64,000 nucleotides of DNA from Alphaproteobacteria bacterium Ga0077535. GTDB taxonomy: Bacteria; Pseudomonadota; Alphaproteobacteria; Caulobacterales; Aquidulcibacteraceae. This document shows positions 18,282 through 27,487 of the stretch, one piece after another (position 1 is the stretch's first letter; each line of letters starts with the position of its first letter). Below the pieces are notes generated by a model. That model saw only the letters and a program-made list of their open reading frames with translations, did no database searches and was not told the DNA's origin. Position numbers and translations under genes: made by a program. The DNA is taken from the NCBI GenBank assembly GCA_001464425.1, contig LNEK01000004.1, forward strand, positions 62,001 through 126,000. Direction: 5' to 3'.

Positions 18282-19033
18282 TGTCCGCTCTCGTCGCCGC
18301 CGCGCCTGGCGTTTATGTCCGCGAAGCTGGTGCGGAAGTGATCAAGTCCGCGCGCATGCCGCAATTTATCATACCCACTATCGTGCTGCCGCCTGCCTTC
18401 TACGCGCTGTTCGCGCTCGGCATGGGCAGTGGAAATGTCGAAATGGCGACACGCACGCTGGCGACCTTCGGCGTATTCGCGGTCATGGGCCCGGCCCTGT
18501 TCGGCTTCGGCGCCAATGTCGCCGGCGAGCGTGAAACGGGGCAGCTTGAATTAAAGCGGCTGTCGCCGATGCCGGCTGGCGCGCACATTGCGGCTAAGCT
18601 GGTGGCGACGATCGTGTTCAGCGCCTTTGCCTTCGCGCTGATCTATGGGCTGGCCATCTTCGCTGGCGTGCGCTTGGCGCCGACGCAATGGGCGACCCTT
18701 GCTACGGTCCACACGATCGCAGTGCTGCCGTTCGCCCTGATTGGCCTCGGCTTCGGTTATCGACTGGGCCAGAAAGGCGCAATCGCGATTGCGAACATCG
18801 TATTTTTGGCGATGGCGGTGATGGGCGGTCTCTGGATGCCGGTTGCGGTGCTGCCTGAGTTTATCCAGACGATCGCCTGGGCGCTGCCGTCCTATCACCT
18901 GGGCGAAATAGCGCTGATGGCGGTCGGGCAAAGTGATGCGGCTAACCTTTGGCTCCATGCTGGCCCCCTGGCGCTGATCACGTCGGCAGCGGCGATCTTC
19001 GCCTGGACAGGCCAAGGCCGCCACGCCGCTTGA
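18281..19033 (+). CDS. ABC-2 type transporter permease
   Basis: Integral membrane protein of 250 residues with about six hydrophobic segments (for example IIPTIVLPPAFYALFALGMG, IVFSAFAFALIYGLAIF, IVFLAMAVMGGLW). The cytosolic stretch GERETGQLELKRLSPMP and the late PSYHLGEIA are typical of ABC-2 exporters such as DrrB/NodJ or YadH types. It starts in a TAATG overlap with the ATPase gene and ends 2 nt before the kinase ATG. Confidence 0.88.
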   Translation: MSALVAAAPGVYVREAGAEVIKSARMPQFIIPTIVLPPAFYALFALGMGSGNVEMATRTLATFGVFAVMGPALFGFGANVAGERETGQLELKRLSPMPAGAHIAAKLVATIVFSAFAFALIYGLAIFAGVRLAPTQWATLATVHTIAVLPFALIGLGFGYRLGQKGAIAIANIVFLAMAVMGGLWMPVAVLPEFIQTIAWALPSYHLGEIALMAVGQSDAANLWLHAGPLALITSAAAIFAWTGQGRHAA

Positions 19034-19035
19034 CC

Positions 19036-20145
19036 ATGAGCAAGGTTTGCATGGATTCTACGACCATGGCGAAGCATGAGCGGCACAAGTGGTTCAGCAT
19101 CGACAGCCCGATCATCTGGCTGGCGTATCTGCCGCTCTTCTTCATTCCCTGGTTTATCAACGCACCCACAACACCACAGTTAATCGGCGGGCTTATCGGC
19201 CTGGTCGTATTCCTCGGCCTCTATTTCGCATCGATCCCGGCAACTGGCGTTCGCCTCATCAGCTACGCAATAGCAACGCTGCTTCTATCGTTTGCTCTCG
19301 CTTACACGCACAGCAATTGGACCGTCATCGCCATTTACGCGGCTGCGATGATCGGCGAACTCCGCCCCGCACGCCGCGCAGGCATATTTCTGGGCGCCTT
19401 CGCCTTAGCTACACTGGCTGCCGGGCTTGCTCTGCAGCAACATCCATTTTACTGGGCGCTCGGCGTGTTCTTCATGCTGATGATTGGCGCTGCCAACATC
19501 TCCCGCTCTGCACTTCAGGACAAGAACCGCGCGCTCGCTAGTGCGCAGGATGAAGTCAAGCAAATGGCGGCAACCGCCGAGCGCGAGCGCATCGGCCGCG
19601 ACCTGCACGATTTGCTCGGCCGCACGCTGACGCTCATCGCCATAAAGGCGGACCTCGCCGTCAAACTGGCGCCGCGCGACGCCGAAAAAGCGGAGGCCGA
19701 GATGCGTGAAGTGGCCGCCGCCGCGCGCGACGCTTTGGCAGAGGTGCGCGCCGCGGTCGCTGGCATGACCGGCGCCACGCTCGGCCGCGAAATCGCCAGC
19801 GCGCAGACGGCGCTCGCGGCCGCTGGCATCGCCTGCATTGTCGAGGGCGATGTAGAGGAGATCGAGCAAGGCGCCGGCGCTGTGCTTGCAATGGCGCTGC
19901 GCGAAGCGATCACGAACGTGATCCGGCACTCTGGCGCGCGCACGTGCCGCATCGTGCTGACAGAAGGGGCCAACGGGCTTGAACTCAGCGTGACGGATGA
20001 TGGCGACGGTCAAGCCGTACGCGAAGGTGGCGGCATTGGGGGCGTGCGCTCACGTCTCGCTGCGGCCGGTGGCGGACTAAGCGTCACTGGCGGTGCAGAG
20101 GGAACGCAGCTGATCGCGCGCGTGCCGCTGGAAGCGTCGGCATGA
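19036..20145 (+). CDS. DesK/LiaS-type membrane histidine kinase
   Basis: A 369-residue sensor kinase with four to five membrane segments in the first 165 residues, a short coiled linker, a HisKA_3 box ERERIGRDLHDLLGRTLT with the phospho-His, and a HATPase with ALREAITNVIRHSGA (N box) and DDGDGQAVREGGGIGGVRSRLAAAGG (G boxes). There is no large extracytoplasmic loop, which suggests that it senses the membrane or its transporter. The start ATG follows the permease stop by 2 nt. The end overlaps the regulator gene. Confidence 0.88.
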   Translation: MSKVCMDSTTMAKHERHKWFSIDSPIIWLAYLPLFFIPWFINAPTTPQLIGGLIGLVVFLGLYFASIPATGVRLISYAIATLLLSFALAYTHSNWTVIAIYAAAMIGELRPARRAGIFLGAFALATLAAGLALQQHPFYWALGVFFMLMIGAANISRSALQDKNRALASAQDEVKQMAATAERERIGRDLHDLLGRTLTLIAIKADLAVKLAPRDAEKAEAEMREVAAAARDALAEVRAAVAGMTGATLGREIASAQTALAAAGIACIVEGDVEEIEQGAGAVLAMALREAITNVIRHSGARTCRIVLTEGANGLELSVTDDGDGQAVREGGGIGGVRSRLAAAGGGLSVTGGAEGTQLIARVPLEASA

Positions 20146-20747
20146 TCCGGGTCGTGATCGCGGAGGATCAGGCGCTTGTGCTGGGCGCATTGGCGGCCCT
20201 GCTCTCGCTTGAGAACGACATCGAGATCGTCGCTCGCGTTGGCGATGGCGCGGCGGCCATGGACGCGGTGCGCGCGTATAAGCCGGACATTCTCCTCTCC
20301 GATATCGAAATGCCGAAGCTCTCTGGTCTCGATGTCGCCGAAGCCATCACCAAAGAGAACTTGGCCACCAAGGTCTTCATCGTCACGACGTTCGGCCGCG
20401 CGGGATATTTGCGCCGTGCGATGGATGCCGGCGTACGGGGATATTTGTTGAAGGATGCGCCCGCGGACGTGCTGGCCGCCGCCATTCGAAAAGTCGCCGC
20501 GGGCGGGCGCGCAATAGCACCGGAATTGGCCGAAGCCGCTTGGGATGCGCCGGCCAACCCACTCTCCGACCGCGAGCGCGACGTATTGCGTCTCGCAGAT
20601 GAGGGTCGGTCCAACAAAGATATCGCGCGCGTGCTGGACCTATCCCCAGGCACAGTGCGCAATTACTTGTCCGAAGCTTCCGCCAAGCTCGGCGCGGCCA
20701 GCCGTATCGAAGCCGGTCGCATCGCGCGCGACAAGGGCTGGCTCTAG
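20142..20747 (+). CDS. NarL/DesR-type response regulator
   Basis: A 201-residue regulator: receiver with VIAEDQALVLGAL, LSDIEMPKLSG (phospho-Asp) and LKDAPAD, followed by a LuxR-type domain SDRERDVLRLADEGRSNKDIARVLDLSPGTVRNYLSEA. ATGA overlap with the kinase gene marks them as a pair. The two ATGA(C/T)-type inverted repeats at 17277 and 20753 are its probable sites, which would give autoregulation of the ABC operon and control of the following hydrolase. Confidence 0.9.
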   Translation: MIRVVIAEDQALVLGALAALLSLENDIEIVARVGDGAAAMDAVRAYKPDILLSDIEMPKLSGLDVAEAITKENLATKVFIVTTFGRAGYLRRAMDAGVRGYLLKDAPADVLAAAIRKVAAGGRAIAPELAEAAWDAPANPLSDRERDVLRLADEGRSNKDIARVLDLSPGTVRNYLSEASAKLGAASRIEAGRIARDKGWL

Positions 20748-20752
20748 CCGGC

Positions 20753-20766
20753 ATGATGTTTGTCAT
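20753..20766. promoter_or_regulatory. Second inverted-repeat site (ATGATG-N2-TGTCAT)
   Basis: An imperfect copy of the repeat at 17277-17290. It begins 5 nt after the response-regulator stop and about 75 nt before the hydrolase gene, the same distance as the first copy from its gene. That shared geometry is what supports it. Confidence 0.45.
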
Positions 20767-20840
20767 CCGCGCACGCTGACCACTTGCACTGCCGAGTGGC
20801 GAGGGCACACGCCATTGTGCCACCGTCAAAGGAGCGCACG

Positions 20841-21863
20841 ATGCGGTGGAAGAACGGGTTGATCCTTGCTGCAACGGTTGCGGCGCTTATTGGCGGTGCC
20901 GCCATGTTCAAGCTCCTCGCGCCTGAAGGCTACGGCCTACAGGAAGTCGAAGTGCTCGATCCCGGCCCCACCGGCGTGCGCGTGGAGGAGGCAGGTCTCT
21001 TCGGCAATTACTATCCCGCTGATGGCGACGGCCCACATCCTGGCATTCTGTTGCTCGGCGGCTCGGAAGGCGGCCTGGGCCGTGGCGTGAAGCACATGGC
21101 GCTGGCGCTGCAACGCGAGGGCTTTAGCGTTTTCCAGCTTGCGTATTTCGGCGCGCCCAGCACGTCCGAATCGCTTGAGCGCATTCCTCTCGAACTTTTC
21201 GACCGAGGTCTTCAATGGCTCGGCGCACAGCCTGGTGTCGATGCCGAACGCTTGGCGCTCGTTGGGGGCTCGAAGGGCGCGGAAGCGGTGTTGCTGGTAG
21301 CGACGCGCCACCCCGAATTGCGCGCCGTCGTCGCCGGCATGCCGACGAGCGTCGCGTGGAACGGCATCAACTGGCAGCGCGGTGGTCAAAGCGAGAGCTC
21401 TTCTTGGACGAGCGACGGGCAAGAGATCGCCACCATGCCCTTCTCAACGTGGAATCAAGCTGAAGGGGTGATCAGCGTTTATCGCTCCGTCCAAGATCCG
21501 GACCAAAGCGCTGCAGCCGAGCGCGCCGCAATCCCAATCGAACGCGCGCGCGCAGCAACGATGCTCGTATGCGGCGAAGCGGAGACGATGTGGCCGGCTT
21601 GCCCGATGTCACGCGAAGTACAAACACGCGCTACGCAGCGCGGCGGCCCGCAAGTGCATGTGCTCTCGTACGCGGACGCAGGCCACCTGGTGTTTGGCCC
21701 GCCGATAACCCGCGACAACCCGTTCTACGAACGCCTCGACATGTTCGGCGGCACTGTCGAAGGCAACGCCGCCGCCCGTGCAGATAGCTGGCCGCGTGTG
21801 ATCGCTTTCTTGCGCGAAGCTACGGCGCCTTTGCCGGATCAACCTGCTGCAGAACCGCAATGA
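20841..21863 (+). CDS. Membrane-anchored hydrolase, BAAT C-terminal family
   Basis: A 340-residue protein with an N-terminal hydrophobic anchor or signal (GLILAATVAALIGGAAMF, residues 6-23) and an alpha/beta hydrolase of the acyl-CoA thioester hydrolase/bile-acid-CoA:amino acid acyltransferase C-terminal family. Visible are LLLGGSEGGLGRG, the nucleophile elbow LVGGSKGAEA and the catalytic His in SYADAGHLVFG. AGGAG lies 6 nt upstream of ATG 20841. The function is unknown; its operator-like site links it to the ABC/two-component system. The last 44 nt overlap the convergent hisC end. Confidence 0.78.
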   Translation: MRWKNGLILAATVAALIGGAAMFKLLAPEGYGLQEVEVLDPGPTGVRVEEAGLFGNYYPADGDGPHPGILLLGGSEGGLGRGVKHMALALQREGFSVFQLAYFGAPSTSESLERIPLELFDRGLQWLGAQPGVDAERLALVGGSKGAEAVLLVATRHPELRAVVAGMPTSVAWNGINWQRGGQSESSSWTSDGQEIATMPFSTWNQAEGVISVYRSVQDPDQSAAAERAAIPIERARAATMLVCGEAETMWPACPMSREVQTRATQRGGPQVHVLSYADAGHLVFGPPITRDNPFYERLDMFGGTVEGNAAARADSWPRVIAFLREATAPLPDQPAAEPQ

Positions 21864-22908
21864 CGCGCTTGATGTCGTCGGGGGTCCCAATGCTGATGCG
21901 CAACCAATCAGGCATGCCATAGTTCGCCAGATGGCGAACAAGTATGCTGTGCTGCGCGAACGTGGCGTCCGCTGCTTTGGCGTCGTCGAAGCATGCAGTG
22001 ACAAAATTCGTTGCGGACGGCAGCGTGCGCAACCCCTTGTCCCGCAACGCGGCGTCCAGCTCGCGTCGGCCTTGATCGAACGCCGCCACGGAGCGCCGCA
22101 CGAACGCGTCATCGCCAAGCGCTGCCACAGCCGCGGCTTCGCCGGCACGCGGCACAGAGAAGGGCAAACGAATGCGGTCGAGAGCGGAAACCACGGAGGA
22201 CGACCCGTACGCCCAGCCAATGCGCAGCGACGCTAATCCGTAAGCCTTCGAAAAGGTGCGCGTCACAAGCACGTTCTGTTTATCGCGCGACCAATCCAAA
22301 CCGTCGGAGAAACCTTCGATGCCGATCGCGCATTCCGCGTAGGCGCCGTCCAGAACGAGCAGAACACACGCAGGCAGACCTGCATGCAAGCGTTCGATCT
22401 CGGAGAACGGAAGCCAAGTGCCGGTCGGATTTGCTGGGTTCGCGACGAACACGACGCGCGTGCTCTCATCAACGGCTGCGAGAATTTCATCGACGTCAGC
22501 CACAAAGTCAGGCTCGGGCGCGGACTTCATACGAGCGCCCGTCGCCGCGACGGCGATCGCCCAAGCTGCAAATCCATATTGCGGCTGCACGGCATTATCG
22601 CCGGGGCCGAGATAGGCTTGAGCGGCGAAGGCGAAGACTTCGTCGGATCCCGCTCCGAATACTAAACGCTCCGGCTCAAGCTTGAACTTCTCCGCGATGG
22701 CGCCGCGAAGACGCGACGTGTTGGCGTCAGGATAGAGATGAAGCTCCGAAGCGGCAGCAAGGAACGCAGCGCGCGCAGCTTCGCTGCAACCGAAAGGGTT
22801 TTCATTTGCTGACAGTTTTAGCGGCCGCTCCACGCCTGCCAACTTCGCACGACCCGGCACATACGCCGCGATGTCCAGGATGCCTGGCTTGGGAATGGGG
22901 CCAGTCAT
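21820..22908 (-). CDS. hisC: Histidinol-phosphate aminotransferase
   Basis: PLP aminotransferase of fold type I, 362 residues, converting imidazole acetol phosphate to histidinol phosphate. [42 protein letters not shown] and the PLP lysine in [17 protein letters not shown] define it. It is the last gene of the his operon; its ATG overlaps the hisIE stop by 4 nt. Its 3' end runs 44 nt into the convergent hydrolase gene. Confidence 0.92.
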   Translation of the reverse strand: MTGPIPKPGILDIAAYVPGRAKLAGVERPLKLSANENPFGCSEAARAAFLAAASELHLYPDANTSRLRGAIAEKFKLEPERLVFGAGSDEVFAFAAQAYLGPGDNAVQPQYGFAAWAIAVAATGARMKSAPEPDFVADVDEILAAVDESTRVVFVANPANPTGTWLPFSEIERLHAGLPACVLLVLDGAYAECAIGIEGFSDGLDWSRDKQNVLVTRTFSKAYGLASLRIGWAYGSSSVVSALDRIRLPFSVPRAGEAAAVAALGDDAFVRRSVAAFDQGRRELDAALRDKGLRTLPSATNFVTACFDDAKAADATFAQHSILVRHLANYGMPDWLRISIGTPDDIKRVIAVLQQVDPAKAP

Positions 22909-23525
22909 GGCCTTTGCTCCGCGCGTGCGGCCAGAACGGTCATCACGTCATTGAGGCTCAAGCCGCGCGCTTTGAGCAGGATGGTGAGGTGATAGAGCAA
23001 GTCGGCCGCTTCGTTGCAGAGCTCAGCATCGTCACCGGCGACGCCGGCAAGTGCGGTCTCGACCCCCTCCTCACCCACTTTCTGAGCAACCCGCTTCACA
23101 CCGCGCGCGAGCAGCCGGGCCGTCCCGCTTTCTTCCGGCGAAGCTAAAGCGCGCTGCGCAATTGTACGCTCCAATTCGCCAAGATGGCCGAGGCCCGGCG
23201 CGATCGCAGCGCCAAAACAGCTCACCGTGCCGAGGTGACAGGCCGGACCCGCGGGCTCGACCGATAGCAACAGCGTGTCGCCATCACAATCGAGCGTGAC
23301 CTCCACGATCTTCAGAGTGTTGCCGGAGGTTTCGCCCTTACGCCAACGTGTCTGCCGTGAGCGCGAAAAGAACGTCGCTTCACCGGAAGCTAACGTTTCA
23401 TCGAGAGCGGCACGATCCATCCAGGCGACCATCAGAACTTGCAGAGTGAGACAATCCTGCGCGACGGCGCATATGAGTCCGCCACCCTTATCGAAGTCCA
23501 CTTTATCTGCATCAAACGCAATCAC
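22905..23525 (-). CDS. hisIE: Bifunctional phosphoribosyl-AMP cyclohydrolase / phosphoribosyl-ATP diphosphatase
   Basis: A 206-residue fusion for steps two and three of histidine synthesis. The HisI half has [36 protein letters not shown] and the Zn-binding CHLGTVSCF; the HisE half has the all-helical MazG-like [11 protein letters not shown] and [10 protein letters not shown]. Many alphaproteobacteria keep hisI and hisE apart, so the fused form is a useful marker. It overlaps hisF and hisC by 4 nt each. Confidence 0.93.
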   Translation of the reverse strand: MIAFDADKVDFDKGGGLICAVAQDCLTLQVLMVAWMDRAALDETLASGEATFFSRSRQTRWRKGETSGNTLKIVEVTLDCDGDTLLLSVEPAGPACHLGTVSCFGAAIAPGLGHLGELERTIAQRALASPEESGTARLLARGVKRVAQKVGEEGVETALAGVAGDDAELCNEAADLLYHLTILLKARGLSLNDVMTVLAARAEQRP

Positions 23526-24289
23526 AGGCGCACCTCCAAACCGGCGTCGCGCACAGCGCGTTTCACATCACCCACCGAAACCAAGCCAGCATGGAAGATC
23601 CCCGCAGCCAGCGCCGCTGATACGTCAGCCTCCAAGAACACGTCGGCGAAATGCGAGGCTGCTCCGGCGCCGCCGGACGCAACGAGAGGGATAGTCAGTC
23701 GCTCGCGCGCCGCTTTGAGTTGCGGGATATCGTAGCCCCCGCGCACGCCGTCTTGATCCATGCAGTTCAGCACGATCTCGCCGGCGCCGCGCTCTTGCGC
23801 CTCGACAATCCAATCAAGCATGAGACGCGGAGTCTGCCGAACGGTTTCCGCCGCACCGGTGTATTGAAACGTGCGCCAGGCGCCGTCGATAAGCCGGCTA
23901 TCGACGCCGACGACTACGCATTGCGAACCTGCCACCGACGCGATCTCACTGATGAGGTCCGGTCGTTCGAGCGCCGGCGAATTGATGGACACTTTGTCAG
24001 CGCCATGCTCGAGGCAGGCGATGGCTTGCTCGCGCGATCGAATGCCTCCCGCCACGGCGAGCGGAATGTCCAGCGCGCGCGCCACACGTGAAAGCCAGGC
24101 GTAGTCAATCGTGCGCCGTTCGACTGACGCGGTGATGTCGTAAATGACGATCTCATCGGCGCCTTCATCGCGGTAGCGACGCGCGAGTTCCGCAGGATCA
24201 CCCATGTCGGCGTGGCCTTCGAACCTCACACCCTTGACGACGCGGCCACCTTTCACGTCCAGGCAAGCGATGATGCGTTTAGAGGGCAA
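23522..24289 (-). CDS. hisF: Imidazole glycerol phosphate synthase cyclase subunit
   Basis: TIM-barrel cyclase of 255 residues that uses ammonia delivered by HisH. The catalytic Asp residues are in ACLDVKGG and VVGVDSR, and GGAGAASHF is a phosphate-binding loop. The start is a TTG at 24289: GGAGG lies six bases upstream and the protein then begins [12 protein letters not shown] as usual; no ATG or GTG fits. The start lies within the last 11 nt of hisA, so translation is coupled. Confidence 0.92.
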   Translation of the reverse strand: MPSKRIIACLDVKGGRVVKGVRFEGHADMGDPAELARRYRDEGADEIVIYDITASVERRTIDYAWLSRVARALDIPLAVAGGIRSREQAIACLEHGADKVSINSPALERPDLISEIASVAGSQCVVVGVDSRLIDGAWRTFQYTGAAETVRQTPRLMLDWIVEAQERGAGEIVLNCMDQDGVRGGYDIPQLKAARERLTIPLVASGGAGAASHFADVFLEADVSAALAAGIFHAGLVSVGDVKRAVRDAGLEVRL

Positions 24290-25001
24290 GGGCGTCCTCC
24301 AGAGTGAAACGCTTCTCGTAAAGCGCGCGGCCGATAATCGCGGCGCTGGCGCCGGCGCCTTTAAGCGCGGCCAAGTCTGCCAGCGTCGAGACGCCGCCGG
24401 ACGCCTGCAGCTCAATATCCGGTCGCAGTGCGCGGAACGCTTGCATCAAATCTAAATTGGGGCCGCTTAAGGCGCCGTCGCGGGCGATATCTGTCACCAA
24501 TGCGTGGCTGAGTTCGTCAGGGGGAAAAGCGCCAAGCACCTCCTCCAATGTCTTTCCGCCGTCCGCCGCCCAGCCATCCGTCGCGACGCGCCAACCCGCC
24601 TCAGCCGCGCGCACGTCAAGCGCGATGCATATCCGATCGGCGCCGAATGCGGCGATCCACTCGCGCGCTTCAGCGGGACGCCGAACGGCCACTGAGCCCA
24701 CGACCACTCGCGTCACGCCAGCACGAAGCAACGCGTAGACATCCTCGCGCGTGCGTACACCGCCGCCCGACTGCACCTTCAGCCCGGTCTCTTGGGCAAG
24801 ACGCGCGATTAGCTCATGCTGCGCCGGACGCCCGAGACGCGCACCATCTAGGTCCACGATGTGCACCCAGGTGGCGCCCGCTTCAGCGAACTGCCGCAAC
24901 TGTGCGAATGGGTCGCCGTAATTTGTCACGGCGTCGAAGCGACCCTGCAACAGGCGAACGCATGCGCCTTCGCGCAAATCGATAGCAGGCAAGATCAGCA
25001 T
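24279..25001 (-). CDS. hisA: ProFAR isomerase
   Basis: TIM-barrel isomerase of 240 residues, paralogous to HisF. PAIDLREGACVRLLQG carries the N-terminal catalytic Asp, VHIVDLDGA, SGGGVRTREDV and LVTDIARDGALSGPNLD (second catalytic Asp) follow, and the C-terminal half repeats the phosphate loop ASGGVSTLADL. It overlaps hisH by 7 nt upstream and hisF by 11 nt downstream. Confidence 0.93.
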   Translation of the reverse strand: MLILPAIDLREGACVRLLQGRFDAVTNYGDPFAQLRQFAEAGATWVHIVDLDGARLGRPAQHELIARLAQETGLKVQSGGGVRTREDVYALLRAGVTRVVVGSVAVRRPAEAREWIAAFGADRICIALDVRAAEAGWRVATDGWAADGGKTLEEVLGAFPPDELSHALVTDIARDGALSGPNLDLMQAFRALRPDIELQASGGVSTLADLAALKGAGASAAIIGRALYEKRFTLEDALAL

Positions 25002-25588
25002 GGCAGCGCCAAGAAGTTTCTGAGCACACGAGCGCCCACAGCCCCTGATCGCTCTGGGTGGAATTGGCAGCCAAAGACATTGCCGCGCGCTACGGCCGCA
25101 GAAAACGGCCGACCATAGTCGGCCGTCGCGACGGTCGCGTCATCGACTGGGCAAGCGTATGAGTGAACGAAATAGGCGTACTCGCCTGAGGCAACGCCTT
25201 CAAACAGCGCGGTCTCGCGTTCGAATTGCAATGCGCTCCAACCCATATGCGGGATCGGCAAACGCGACGTAGGTTCAAGAGCAGTGACGTCCCCCGCGAG
25301 AAGCCCAAGACCCGCCACATCGCCTTCCTGGCTAAAGTCATAAAGCAGCTGCTGCCCGAGACAGATGCCGAGCAACGGACGCGGAAATTTGCGCAGCACT
25401 TGGCGCAGCCCATCATCGAGGAGCCGCATCGCGGCGGCGGCAGCGCCAACGCCTGGCAAAATCACCCGCTCCGCTTCAGCTATGCGTGCTGCATCGTCTG
25501 TAAGCTCCGCGGCCGCGCCGAGCCGCTCTAGCGCGAACATCACCGACGCAGTATTGCCAACGCCAAGTCTAATCACCGCGACGCTCAT
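24995..25588 (-). CDS. hisH: Imidazole glycerol phosphate synthase glutaminase subunit
   Basis: Class I glutamine amidotransferase of 197 residues. The triad is complete: nucleophile in LGICLGQQLL, and His/Glu in CQFHPERS. ILPGVGA and PHMGW are family landmarks. The N-terminus (VIRLGVGNTASV) differs slightly from the usual DYGxGNxxS. The ATG overlaps the end of the hisDB gene. Confidence 0.92.
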   Translation of the reverse strand: MSVAVIRLGVGNTASVMFALERLGAAAELTDDAARIAEAERVILPGVGAAAAAMRLLDDGLRQVLRKFPRPLLGICLGQQLLYDFSQEGDVAGLGLLAGDVTALEPTSRLPIPHMGWSALQFERETALFEGVASGEYAYFVHSYACPVDDATVATADYGRPFSAAVARGNVFGCQFHPERSGAVGARVLRNFLALPC

Positions 25589-27480
25589 ATGACGCCCTTC
25601 GTCGATGGCAATTCGGCGCCCTCAACGCGCACCGCCTGCCGCAATGCACGCCCCAGCGCTTTGAAACACGCCTCGGTTTTGTGGTGATCGTTTTCACCCG
25701 AGACAGATACGTGGATCGTCGCGCCCAACGCTTGCGCCAGAGACCGAAATACGTGCTCCGTCATTTCGGTCGGATAGCCGCCGAGCGCAGCTGCAGTGAA
25801 CTCGCCCTCGAACACCAGATACGGCCGTCCACCAAGATCGATCGAAATCTTCGCCTCGGCTTCATCCATGGGGAGCACAAAGCCAAAGCGAGCGATGCCG
25901 CGGCGTGCGCCAAGTGCGGTGTTCAGCGCTTGGCCGAACGCTATGGCGCAATCTTCGATGCTGTGGTGTGCATCAATGTGCAGATCGCCCGCACACGACA
26001 GCGTCAGCGAAAAGCCGCCATGGTGTGCAATCTGCTCCAGCATGTGATCGAAGAAGCCAACGCCGCTCGCGATCTGCACGGGCGCCGCACGATCGAGGTC
26101 AACGCTTACCGCAATTTGAGTCTCCTTAGTGGCGCGGTTGATCTCGCCGCGCCGCCGACGAGTGATTTCTGCAGCCGACCGTGTGGCTTGAATCGCAGCA
26201 CCGCGAACATCGGCGGCACGCGCGTGCGCTTCCAACCCCTCCAACCGCGCGAGACGCGCCGCCGGGCCAGCGATCATGCGCACACCAGCCTCACTCACCG
26301 TCTGCACCGCGAAGCTTTTCATGAACGATGCGGCGCTAACGCCGCCATAGGCCTTCGCCGCGGCATCCGTAGGCAGAACGTGGCTCGGCCCGACAACATA
26401 ATCGCCAAACGTCTCGGCGCTCAGCGCGCCCACGAACACGGCCCCAGCATTGCTGATCAGGCGCAACAGTGCTTCCGGATCAGACACCTGCAGGGACAAG
26501 TGTTCCGGCGCATATTCGTTCGCAACCGCGGCCGCCTCTTCAAGCGACCCGACACGAATAGCCCGCGCCTGTTCTAAAGATCGGCGCGCGATGGCCTCGC
26601 GCGGAAGTCCTGATACCTGCCGCTCCACCTCGGCTTCCACCTCGGCTAACACTTCGTCCGATGTTGAAAGCACAACCACTTGCGCGTCGGCATCGTGCTC
26701 TGCTTGGCTCAAAAGGTCGGCAGCAACGAACCGCGCATTTGCGCTGCGATCGGCGATGACCATGAGTTCACTCGGCCCCGCGGGCAGATCAATGGCGGGG
26801 CCACCACTCAGGCCGGCCGCATATCGCTTCGCTTCGGCGACATAGATATTCCCGGGGCCAAAAATCTTGAGCGCCTTCGGCGTGAACACACCGAGCGCCA
26901 ACGCGGCAATCGCCTGGGCGCCGCCGATCACCCACAAGCGCTCGATCCCGCACGCCGCGGCCGCGACGATCATAGCCGGGTGCGGTTGCCCGTCCGAACC
27001 GGGCGGCGTTGTAACGACGCGTTCGGTGACGCCTGCAACGCGCGCCGGCTCGGCCAGCATAATGAGCGTGGACACAAGCGGCGCGCTGCCGGCCGGCACA
27101 TAAAGGCCGCATGTTTCGATCGGCCGCCACTCAACGCGCGTGCGGACGCCGGGCATGCTTTCGATCGTCTGCGGCTTCGGCTTCGTCGCTTCGTGATAGA
27201 AGCGCACTTGATCGACGGCGAACGCGATGGCGTCGAGGTCCTCTGGCGCTAGTCTTGCGCGCGCTTGCTCGACAGTTCGGGCGTCAAGTTCGAGTATCGC
27301 AGGCGCACAGCGATCCAGCTTGACCGCCCACTGCGCGAGCGCCTCTTCCCCGCCCTGCGCCACCTCATCGAACAGCTGGCGCACAAAGCCTGACACCTCC
27401 GGCGAACAGCGTTGATCGGGCCGCGCAAGCACACGCTGACGCTCGTCCGCGCTGAGCTCACCCCATGCATAGCGTTTCAT
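25585..27480 (-). CDS. hisDB: HisD-HisB fusion: histidinol dehydrogenase + imidazoleglycerol-phosphate dehydratase
   Basis: One uninterrupted 631-codon frame. Residues 1 to about 430 are histidinol dehydrogenase (CGLYVPAGSAPL, GPGNIYVAEAKR, LPAGPSE, SQAEHDADAQ, EYAPEHLSLQ with the metal and catalytic His/Glu residues). From about 435 (TRRRRGEINRATKETQI) to the end is the dehydratase with its metal motifs DHMLEQIAHHG, DAHHSIEDCA and ENDHHKTEA. All active-site residues of both halves are visible. HisB is usually separate or fused to a phosphatase; this partner is unusual. No histidinol-phosphate phosphatase is encoded in the operon. Confidence 0.92.
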   Translation of the reverse strand: MKRYAWGELSADERQRVLARPDQRCSPEVSGFVRQLFDEVAQGGEEALAQWAVKLDRCAPAILELDARTVEQARARLAPEDLDAIAFAVDQVRFYHEATKPKPQTIESMPGVRTRVEWRPIETCGLYVPAGSAPLVSTLIMLAEPARVAGVTERVVTTPPGSDGQPHPAMIVAAAACGIERLWVIGGAQAIAALALGVFTPKALKIFGPGNIYVAEAKRYAAGLSGGPAIDLPAGPSELMVIADRSANARFVAADLLSQAEHDADAQVVVLSTSDEVLAEVEAEVERQVSGLPREAIARRSLEQARAIRVGSLEEAAAVANEYAPEHLSLQVSDPEALLRLISNAGAVFVGALSAETFGDYVVGPSHVLPTDAAAKAYGGVSAASFMKSFAVQTVSEAGVRMIAGPAARLARLEGLEAHARAADVRGAAIQATRSAAEITRRRRGEINRATKETQIAVSVDLDRAAPVQIASGVGFFDHMLEQIAHHGGFSLTLSCAGDLHIDAHHSIEDCAIAFGQALNTALGARRGIARFGFVLPMDEAEAKISIDLGGRPYLVFEGEFTAAALGGYPTEMTEHVFRSLAQALGATIHVSVSGENDHHKTEACFKALGRALRQAVRVEGAELPSTKGVI

Positions 27481-27487
27481 GGCGCCC

